Assembly (NCBI GenBank): GCA_050946255.1
Contig: JBMNUL010000100.1
Location: 1-9,751 of the forward strand
DNA length: 9,751 bases
Direction of reading: 5' to 3'
DNA from: JBMNUL01 sp050946255
GTDB lineage: Bacteria > Actinomycetota > Coriobacteriia > Coriobacteriales > CADBOM01
The position numbers and the translations under genes were made by a program. Positions 1 through 4,938 of the stretch are shown piece by piece (within the stretch, counting starts at the first letter, position 1; each line of letters opens with the position of its first letter). The notes under the pieces are model-generated. The model saw nothing but the letters and a program-made list of their open reading frames with translations, was not told the DNA's origin and did no database searches.

Positions 1-318
1 GGATATCCAGATGTATCATTCGCCGACCTTGTGGCCACCTCGACTGCATTGGACGCCACGCTCTCAATGGTTGGGGTGGATGGAAGCCTCACAACCTATA
101 CTCCGCCTTCTGCTGATTCCTACACCACCTACTCCGACACAGATTCCAGCAAGAAGACCGTGACCCAGGAATCCACGTCGTTCAATGGCTCCACTGGAAA
201 TTCCGATGCCCCGACGATCTGGAGCGTCACTTTCACGTACGACTACACCTCAGGTGACTCGACTTCGGGGGAGGTCACGGATAATCCCACGAGAACCGTG
301 GAGATCGCTCTGTCGTGA
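1..318 (+). CDS. 3' end of a Ser/Thr-rich, probably exported protein (partial)
   Basis: The reading frame is open from the first base and ends at TGA 316-318, so only the last 105 residues are present and the true start lies outside the window. A GTG at 31 is in frame but there is no reason to take it as the start. The visible part is very rich in Ser, Thr, Asp and Tyr, has no cysteine and almost no basic residues (KK once), and ends in what look like beta strands (WSVTFTYDYTSGD, then TRTVEIALS). That composition is typical of extracellular or surface-displayed domains or pilin-like proteins of Gram-positives. There is no LPxTG motif or C-terminal membrane anchor. I do not recognise the family. 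It is separated from rny by about 370 non-coding bases and a promoter, so it is probably in a different transcription unit. Confidence 0.6.
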   Translation, partial: GYPDVSFADLVATSTALDATLSMVGVDGSLTTYTPPSADSYTTYSDTDSSKKTVTQESTSFNGSTGNSDAPTIWSVTFTYDYTSGDSTSGEVTDNPTRTVEIALS

Positions 319-455
319 TTGAATTCGCGGTTTGTCCGGGTGAGATCGTCCCCCTTTCTGTCCTGATTGCGAAAGCTTTCGAAACGTCTCAATAACCCCC
401 CGACAGAACTTTTGACGGCTACCGTTTTCTTAAGCGCGGTTCGCGGCAGTGGTCA
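319..455. other. Intergenic stretch after the partial exported-protein gene
   Basis: I find no gene here. It contains a perfect 12-base palindrome CGAAAGCTTTCG at 370-381. It also has a very short hairpin ACGG-CTA-CCGT (415-425) followed by TTTTCTT, the only terminator-like element I can find for the upstream gene; its stem is only 4 bp, so it is weak. There is no strong intrinsic terminator, so read-through or factor-dependent ending is possible. Confidence 0.4.
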
Positions 456-484
456 TTGACTGTTAACATTTGTACTAATAGTAT
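456..484 (+). promoter_or_regulatory. Predicted sigma-A-type promoter for rny
   Basis: TTGACT at 456-461 matches the -35 consensus in five of six positions. It is followed after exactly 17 bases by TAGTAT at 479-484, which matches four of six -10 positions. Transcription would start near 491 and give a leader of about 200 nt before rny. The spacer begins with the 8-base palindrome TGTTAACA (461-468), which could be an operator, though it may be chance. Seen in sequence; promoter activity is inferred. Confidence 0.45.
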
Positions 485-489
485 GGATT

Positions 490-612
490 TTAATTACATC
501 TGGTTAATTCTTCCCACTTGTGGGTTTCATATAGGCTCTTGAATAGAATAGCTTCATCGTTACTCATCCTAGGCCGCGCCATGATGTGATTACTCATGTT
601 CTGGTGCGGCAT
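490..612 (-). CDS. Possible 40-residue small ORF antisense to the rny leader (doubtful)
   Basis: On the minus strand an ATG at 612-610 opens a 40-codon frame ending at TAA 492-490, wholly inside the gap upstream of rny. An AAGAG-type Shine-Dalgarno lies a few bases upstream of that ATG (complement of about 614-618). The predicted peptide is hydrophilic and mixed in charge, with two MSN(H/D) repeats and a tail KWEELTRCN, and has no signal or membrane segment. Codon use (CTA, TTA, AGA) is unlike the neighbouring genes. No promoter was identified. The SD-like sequence is also explained by its complementarity to the rny ribosome binding site, so this may be a by-product of an RNA structure. Function unknown. 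Confidence 0.15.
   Translation of the reverse strand: MPHQNMSNHIMARPRMSNDEAILFKSLYETHKWEELTRCN
513..524 (+). promoter_or_regulatory. Small hairpin early in the rny leader
   Basis: CCCACTTGTGGG forms a 4-5 bp stem near the predicted 5' end of the rny transcript, about 22 nt from the inferred start. Hairpins near a 5' end can protect an mRNA, but it is short and no function can be assigned from sequence alone. Confidence 0.25.
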
Positions 613-683
613 TTCTCTTTTCCGTATCGGAGCATCGCACCATTGAAAATGAAGGACTGTTAAACGCACTACGGAAAGGAGAA
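602..683 (+). promoter_or_regulatory. Structured leader able to sequester the rny ribosome binding site
   Basis: Three helices can be drawn. Helix B pairs 613-626 with 670-683: 13 Watson-Crick pairs plus one G-U, covering the whole AAAGGAGA ribosome binding region of rny. Helix A pairs 602-609 with 635-642 (seven Watson-Crick pairs and one G-U). Helix C is the small stem TCCG-TAT-CGGA (621-624 with 628-631). A and C are nested and compatible and leave the ribosome binding site free. B cannot coexist with C and interleaves with A, so the leader has two competing folds, or less likely a pseudoknot because only three bases would bridge a 14-bp helix. This is the layout of a translational switch or autoregulatory leader. 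It matches no riboswitch family I recognise. Confidence 0.45.
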
Positions 684-689
684 CCTCAG

Positions 690-2222
690 ATGCCAGAAAT
701 ACTGTGGATCGTGATTTTCGCGATTGTCGGCATCGTCGTGGGATTCGTAATTTCCAGTCTCCTCTCAAAAGGCAAGTCCAAGAAAGCCAACAATACAGCT
801 GAGGATATCATCAAGAAGGCCGAGCACGAGGCGGCGAGCATCCGCAAGGAAGCCGAGGTCGAGGCCAAGGACAAAGCCTATAAGATCAAGAGCGAGCTGG
901 ACAAGGAGATAGCCGACCGCAAAAAAGAGATCAACCAGCAGGAGAACAGGCTCATCCAAAGGGAGAATTCCCTTGACAAGCGTTCCGATGGATTGGACAA
1001 GAGGGAACACCAGATCTCCTCTTTGCAGGGTCAGGTTGAGAAAAAGGAGCAGAAGCTCAACGACCAGCTGGCCGAGGTCACAGAGGACCTGGAGCGAATC
1101 TCTGCGATGAGCAAGGACGAGGCCCGCGAGGAGCTCATCAACAGGGTCAAGGGCGACATGACCAAGAGGAGTGCATCCATCATCAGGCAGGCAGAGGCAC
1201 AGACCAAGATCGAGGCGGACCGTCGTGCCAGGAGCATCATCAGCACCGCCATCCAGAGGGTGGCTGCAGACCACACCTCCGAGCGCACGATCTCCACTGT
1301 GCCGATTCCATCAGATGACCTCAAAGGGAGGATCATCGGTCGCGAGGGCCGTAACATCAGGACCTTCGAGCAGATCACGGGTGTCAACCTGATAATCGAC
1401 GACACCCCTGAAGTCGTTGTCATATCCAGCTTCGACCCAGTCCGCCGCGAGATTGGAAGAATCACCCTCGAGAACCTGATCGCAGATGGAAGGATCCATC
1501 CCGCGAGGATAGAGGAGATGTACTCCAAGGCAACCAAGTTCGTCAACCAGCAGATCCAGGACGCTGGGGAGAAGGCTGCCTATGAGGTTGGCATTCACGA
1601 CCTCGACCCCGAGCTCATCCGCACGCTGGGAAGGCTCAAGTTCCGCACATCTTACGGCCAGAACGTTCTGAAACATTCTCTGGAGGTCGCGTACCTGACC
1701 TCTATAATGGCATCAGAGCTCGGAATCGATCCTGTGCTTGCAAAGCGCGCCGGCCTCCTGCACGACATCGGCAAGGCAATCGACCACGAGGTGGAAGGTT
1801 CGCATGCTGTAATCGGGGCCGACCTCGCAAGGCGCTACGGTGAGCCCAAGGAAGTCGTTCATGCAATCGAGGCCCATCACAACGATGTGGAGCCCGCAAC
1901 TGTGATTGCAGTCTTGGTCCAGTCCGCAGACGCCATCTCGGCAGCGCGCCCCGGTGCCCGCAGCGAGTCGATGGAGAACTACATCAAGAGGCTCGAGAAG
2001 CTCGAGTCGATTGCAAATTCGCATGACGGGGTCGAGCGCACCTATGCAATGCAGGCAGGACGCGAGATCAGGGTCATGGTCGAGCCCGAGAAGATCAGCG
2101 ACGCCCAGGCCACGGTCCTCGCGCATGACATTGCGACCGAGATCGAAGAGCAAATGCAGTATCCTGGTCAGATCAAGGTTCTCGTGATCAGGGAGAGCCG
2201 TGCAATGGATTATGCCAAATAG
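690..2222 (+). CDS. rny: Ribonuclease Y (membrane-anchored endoribonuclease)
   Basis: RNase Y is the membrane-tethered endonuclease that initiates decay and processing of many mRNAs in bacteria lacking RNase E. The 510-residue product has the full family architecture and usual length. An N-terminal membrane helix lies at about residues 4-25, followed by a long charged coiled coil (about 30-170). A KH RNA-binding domain carries GRIIGREGRN at 213-222. The metal-dependent HD phosphohydrolase domain shows H329 (LKHSLEVA), the H358-D359 pair (LHDIGKAIDHE), H396-H397 and D414 (SADAISAARPG). The start is supported by AAGGAG at 676-681, eight bases upstream. A predicted promoter and a roughly 200-nt structured leader precede it, and the ribosome binding site can be base-paired by the leader. 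A GHKL ATPase gene follows after 21 bases, probably co-transcribed. All catalytic residues appear intact. Confidence 0.97.
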   Translation: MPEILWIVIFAIVGIVVGFVISSLLSKGKSKKANNTAEDIIKKAEHEAASIRKEAEVEAKDKAYKIKSELDKEIADRKKEINQQENRLIQRENSLDKRSDGLDKREHQISSLQGQVEKKEQKLNDQLAEVTEDLERISAMSKDEAREELINRVKGDMTKRSASIIRQAEAQTKIEADRRARSIISTAIQRVAADHTSERTISTVPIPSDDLKGRIIGREGRNIRTFEQITGVNLIIDDTPEVVVISSFDPVRREIGRITLENLIADGRIHPARIEEMYSKATKFVNQQIQDAGEKAAYEVGIHDLDPELIRTLGRLKFRTSYGQNVLKHSLEVAYLTSIMASELGIDPVLAKRAGLLHDIGKAIDHEVEGSHAVIGADLARRYGEPKEVVHAIEAHHNDVEPATVIAVLVQSADAISAARPGARSESMENYIKRLEKLESIANSHDGVERTYAMQAGREIRVMVEPEKISDAQATVLAHDIATEIEEQMQYPGQIKVLVIRESRAMDYAK

Positions 2223-2243
2223 CATCGGGAATTGGAATTCGCT

Positions 2244-3383
2244 ATGAGCGATGTTGGAAACATTTTGGATGATGAGAGAGACGCCCGGGGCGGTAGTTCC
2301 GCCCAGGGCGCCTCTGACAATGGCGCGCTGCTCGGATTCATAGAGTCCGTGGCGGGTGATTCGCATGTTCGCGTCGAGGAGAACCTCGGCGATGGGTTTG
2401 TCAGGCTCCGCAGCTCCGAGGCAGAGCGGCGCCAGGCCATGCACGACATCCGTGCCGTGGAGGACATCATCATAGAGCTGCTCCGGAATTCGCGTGATGC
2501 CGATGCAGATGCCATCTTCCTTGCGACCACAAGAGACGGCGCTACGCGAACCATAACGATTCTGGACAACGGGAGAGGAATCCCCGAGCACATGCACGAG
2601 AAGATCTTCGAGCCCAGGGTGACTTCAAAGCTCGACACGATGTCCATGGACCGTTGGGGCGTTCATGGCAGGGGCATGGCGCTTTTCTCCATCAAGTCGA
2701 ATGTCGACACGGCGGAGGTGATCGACTCCGCAGAGGGCAAGGGGACCGCCATCTTCATCTCGGTCGATACAGAGAAGCTTCCCGAGAAGACGGATCAGTC
2801 CTCGGTTCCCCAGCTTCAGCGCGATGAGGATGGGAACATGGTCGTTGCCAGAGGTCCCCACAACATCAATCGAAAGGTCATAGAGTTCGCTCTGGAGACC
2901 AGGCACGACGTGGATATCTACCTTGGATCTCCAGCAGAGATCTCGGCTACCTTGCTCGACTATGGCGACAAGACGACCAACGAGGACGAGCTGTTGTTCA
3001 ACGATGATACCTCTGAGCTCCCTATTTGCCAGAGGCTTGCGGCGTGTGGCTCCGCCACCGATCTGATGCAGCGTTGCTCCGACTTGGGGCTCAACATTTC
3101 AGAGCGAACCGCGCACAGGATTCTCCACGGCCAGATCGCACCACTCAAGCCCTACTACAACATCGTGACCTCCAAGAAGTCCAAGGCGCCACAGCCTGTG
3201 GATATATTCAAGGACAACAGGGTGCTCAAGATCTCAAAGGAGGACCTGGGGTCTTTCTCGCGCAAGCTCGAGGATGCATTCGAATCCATCGCCGGGTCTT
3301 ATTACATCAGTTTGAAAGACGAGCCAAAGATCACCATTGGCAAGGATTCCATCAAGGTCACGTTCCCAATAGACAAGGAATAG
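2244..3383 (+). CDS. GHKL-superfamily (MutL/Hsp90-like) ATP-binding protein of unknown role
   Basis: The N-terminal half is a GHKL nucleotide-binding fold: N-box ELLRNSRDADA with E78 and N82, G1 box DNGRGI at 108-113, a lid-like EPRVTSK at 123-129, and G2 box GVHGRGMAL at 139-147. Glutamate four residues before the N-box asparagine, the TSK motif and a MutL-like glycine loop resemble MutL, Hsp90 and topoisomerase VI more than histidine kinases. No phospho-acceptor His domain, membrane segment or receiver domain is visible. The C-terminal part is unfamiliar and includes a helix-turn-helix-like stretch (about 265-300, around ISERTAHRILHGQ). I chose ATG 2244 (379 aa), with a weak GGAA six bases upstream; an in-frame TTG at 2232 would add four residues. 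It sits 21 bases after rny, suggesting co-transcription and perhaps a link to RNA or stress biology. ATP binding is likely; client or substrate is unknown. Confidence 0.85.
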   Translation: MSDVGNILDDERDARGGSSAQGASDNGALLGFIESVAGDSHVRVEENLGDGFVRLRSSEAERRQAMHDIRAVEDIIIELLRNSRDADADAIFLATTRDGATRTITILDNGRGIPEHMHEKIFEPRVTSKLDTMSMDRWGVHGRGMALFSIKSNVDTAEVIDSAEGKGTAIFISVDTEKLPEKTDQSSVPQLQRDEDGNMVVARGPHNINRKVIEFALETRHDVDIYLGSPAEISATLLDYGDKTTNEDELLFNDDTSELPICQRLAACGSATDLMQRCSDLGLNISERTAHRILHGQIAPLKPYYNIVTSKKSKAPQPVDIFKDNRVLKISKEDLGSFSRKLEDAFESIAGSYYISLKDEPKITIGKDSIKVTFPIDKE

Positions 3384-3387
3384 GGGA

Positions 3388-3414
3388 CGAGCCGGGATTT
3401 TCCGTCTCGGTTTT
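3388..3414 (+). terminator. Likely intrinsic terminator after the rny-ATPase unit
   Basis: Starting five bases after the stop codon, CGAG (3388-3391) pairs with CTCG (3406-3409), a C/T mismatch follows, then CGGG (3393... 3396) pairs with TCCG (3401-3404) around an ATTT loop, and the stem is followed by G and TTTT (3411-3414). The stem is imperfect and the T-tract short, so partial termination is possible. The next gene has its own promoter, which fits a transcript end here. Confidence 0.5.
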
Positions 3415-3634
3415 CCAGTTTCCTGATTTTCCGTTCCGCTTCAAGTCCAATTCAATGGCGGGCGGTATGGTGCCTCATCTTATTCGCTCCAACTCAGCTC
3501 ATCTAGAACGCGGGCATTGCTGCACAACTGCTAATTTGTGTTCTCGTGAATGGGCAAATTAATCTGGAAACTAAAGGCGAACAGCCTGATTGGGGCTTCG
3601 AGTGGGCTTAATTGGGGGGCTTTTCGGCGTTCTG
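3415..3634. other. Non-coding stretch between the ATPase gene and the spoVS promoter
   Basis: No credible gene is present. A 10-base direct repeat GATTTTCCGT occurs at 3396-3405 (inside the terminator) and again at 3425-3434. Farther on, GGGCTT is repeated three times at 3593-3598, 3604-3609 and 3617-3622, just upstream of the predicted spoVS promoter, the last within a run of six G. These G-rich repeats could be a regulator binding site but are too short to assign. Confidence 0.4.
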
Positions 3635-3663
3635 GTGACATTTCTGAAACGAAATTGTAGAAT
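3635..3663 (+). promoter_or_regulatory. Strong predicted sigma-A promoter for spoVS and downstream genes
   Basis: GTGACA at 3635-3640 matches five of six -35 positions. TAGAAT at 3658-3663 matches five of six -10 positions, and the spacer is exactly 17 bases. Transcription would start near 3670, giving a leader of about 75 nt before spoVS. It is the best promoter match in the window and may drive spoVS and the PHP-miaB-miaA-dapF-hflX genes behind it. Confidence 0.6.
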
Positions 3664-3675
3664 TATGCATTACCA

Positions 3676-3695
3676 GCCCAAATCTATTTATGGGC
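3676..3695 (+). promoter_or_regulatory. Hairpin at the 5' end of the spoVS leader
   Basis: GCCCA at 3676-3680 is the reverse complement of TGGGC at 3691-3695. An inner AAAT/ATTT pairing (3680-3683 with 3686-3689) is possible as an alternative. The structure would lie a few bases after the predicted transcription start. It is short and AT-rich inside; a role in mRNA stability is only a guess. Confidence 0.3.
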
Positions 3696-3744
3696 GCAAA
3701 CACAACACTACTGCAAGAAAAATGTTGAATCGAAAGCCAAGGAA

Positions 3745-4035
3745 ATGGATTACCTCAAGGTCTCTTCCAAGTCCTCGCCATCTTCGGTGGCTGGGGCGAT
3801 TGCCGGAATGATCAAAGACGGTGTTCCCGTCGAGATCCAATGTGTGGGAGCCGGCGCTGTCAATCAGGCTGTCAAGGCCATCGCAATCTCACGTGGCTTC
3901 CTAGCACCTATAGGAATCGAGATTGCCTGCGTTCCATCTTTCGCCGACATCGAGATCGACGGCGAGTACCGTACTGCAATCAGGTTCTCTGTCAAACCTG
4001 ATTACGTTAGGGACGTCGGGCATCCGGTAGGGTGA
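3745..4035 (+). CDS. spoVS: Stage V sporulation protein S family (SpoVS/Alba-like)
   Basis: The 96-residue protein matches SpoVS nearly end to end: the opening LKVSSKSSPSSVAGAIAG, the central GAGAVNQAVKAIAISRGFLAP and the segment IEIDGEYRTAIRFSVKP are family hallmarks. SpoVS is a small, probably nucleic-acid-binding protein of Alba-like fold. In Bacillus subtilis it affects sporulation and septation, but homologues occur in many non-spore-formers. The start is fixed by the family's usual N-terminus; the upstream frame is open back to a TAG at 3658 but has no ATG, GTG or TTG. The only SD-like sequence, AAGGAA at 3739-3744, abuts the start codon, closer than normal, so initiation may be weak or unusual. 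It has its own predicted promoter, and the PHP gene follows after 71 bases. Confidence 0.95.
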   Translation: MDYLKVSSKSSPSSVAGAIAGMIKDGVPVEIQCVGAGAVNQAVKAIAISRGFLAPIGIEIACVPSFADIEIDGEYRTAIRFSVKPDYVRDVGHPVG

Positions 4036-4059
4036 CTGCAGGGTTTTTCAGTACAAGGA

Positions 4060-4082
4060 CGTGACGGGATCGCCCCGGCACG
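4060..4082 (+). promoter_or_regulatory. GC-rich hairpin between spoVS and the PHP gene
   Basis: CGTGACGGG (4060-4068) pairs with CCCGGCACG (4074-4082) as two 4-bp blocks separated by one A/G mismatch, with a five-base loop. No T-run follows (CTTATC), so it is not a standard intrinsic terminator. In this position it could slow transcription or protect the 3' end of a processed spoVS message, making SpoVS more abundant than the downstream enzymes. That role is inferred. Confidence 0.4.
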
Positions 4083-4106
4083 CTTATCGAGCAGGACCAA
4101 ATTCGA

Positions 4107-4937
4107 ATGAAGCACATCAATTTCGAGATGCACTGCCACACCACCTGTTCCGACGGTGTGCTGACGGCGGCGCAGCTCATTGAAAAGGCCGCCGAGTGCG
4201 GCCTCGACTATATTGCGATAACAGACCATGACACCGTTGCGGCCATTCCAGAGGCCCTTTCGGTGCTGCCAGAGACCATGAAGCTGGTTCCCGGAGTCGA
4301 GATTTCCTCAGCTGATGGGGACAGGGACGTCCACATGTTGGGGTATTTCATCGACACCTCCAATCAAGAGCTCCTTGCCAGTATGGCGAATTCGCGTGAG
4401 AGACGTCGCCAGCGTTCCATTGCAATGGTCCAGAAGCTGGAAGAGGCCGGGTATCCCATCAGCGTCTCCGAATTCGAGGCTTCTGGGGTCACAATCAACA
4501 GGAGCAACGTTGCCAGGGCGCTTTGGAAAGCCGGTGCGGTCGAGGAGTTCGAAGATGCGTTCAAGACCCTCATAGGCAAGGGCTGCCCCTTTTACGTCGA
4601 ACGCGACGATATCGATGCTGAGGATGCCGTGAAGCTGATCGTCGGGGCCGGTGGAATGCCGGTGATCGCCCATCCTGCGCACTACGGTGTCGTGGACCTC
4701 ATCGAGCCCCTCAAGAAGGTCGGGCTTGCCGGCGTGGAGTGCTATCACAGCGAGCAGACTCCAGAGGAATCTGCCCAGCTGGTCTCCATCTCCAGAAATC
4801 TGGGTCTTCTCGTGACCGGCGGGTCTGACTTCCACGGCGATCCCGTGCACCCGTCCGTGCTCGCTGGCAACCAGCCTCCCCAGGAGGACATCCTGGCATT
4901 TCTCGAAGCTGGGCGCGACTATGGATTCGAGGCATGA
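4107..4937 (+). CDS. PHP-domain phosphoesterase (YciV / RNase AM-like)
   Basis: The 276-residue protein is a polymerase-and-histidinol-phosphatase (PHP) domain enzyme. Metal-binding motifs are seen in order: H9-C-H11 with TTCSDG, ITDHDT with D40-H41, the glutamate of GVEIS (E65), H76, IAHPAH with H189, and GGSDFHGD with D241 and H243. The pattern, length and inserted helical segment in the middle fit the YciV/TrpH group. Members of it have been shown to be 3',5'-nucleoside bisphosphate phosphatases or a 5'-3' exoribonuclease (RNase AM) that trims rRNA 5' ends and degrades short RNA. No membrane segment or signal is visible, so it should be cytoplasmic. An AGGA about ten bases upstream (4093-4096) supports ATG 4107. 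Its end abuts or overlaps miaB, and its RNA-directed neighbours favour a role in RNA turnover. Exact substrate is unproven. Confidence 0.9.
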   Translation: MKHINFEMHCHTTCSDGVLTAAQLIEKAAECGLDYIAITDHDTVAAIPEALSVLPETMKLVPGVEISSADGDRDVHMLGYFIDTSNQELLASMANSRERRRQRSIAMVQKLEEAGYPISVSEFEASGVTINRSNVARALWKAGAVEEFEDAFKTLIGKGCPFYVERDDIDAEDAVKLIVGAGGMPVIAHPAHYGVVDLIEPLKKVGLAGVECYHSEQTPEESAQLVSISRNLGLLVTGGSDFHGDPVHPSVLAGNQPPQEDILAFLEAGRDYGFEA

Positions 4938-4938
4938 G

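Noticed and set aside
370..381. Perfect palindrome CGAAAGCTTTCG as an operator or attachment site
   Set aside because: It is isolated, not near the promoter elements, and has no second copy that I noticed, so nothing supports a function.
765..1274. 169-codon minus-strand open frame inside rny
   Set aside because: It lies antisense to the coiled-coil region of RNase Y. Its Leu/Val/Asp-rich product is the mirror of Lys/Glu-rich codons, and there is no separate SD or promoter.
1713..2597. 294-codon minus-strand open frame spanning rny and the ATPase gene
   Set aside because: It covers the ends of two well-supported + strand genes, and its product has no recognisable motif. Long antisense frames are expected in GC-rich coding DNA.
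3026..3562. 178-codon + strand frame overlapping the end of the ATPase gene and the gap behind it
   Set aside because: The first two-thirds are an out-of-frame reading of the ATPase gene, no SD precedes it, and it runs through the probable terminator.
3592..3619. Possible G-quadruplex in the spoVS upstream region
   Set aside because: Only three separated G-runs of three or more are present; a fourth run with a loop is lacking.
3590..3811. 73-codon basic ORF overlapping the start of spoVS
   Set aside because: It begins upstream of the predicted promoter and continues out of frame into spoVS. Its internal ATGs (3665, 3722) have no SD, and there is no family resemblance.
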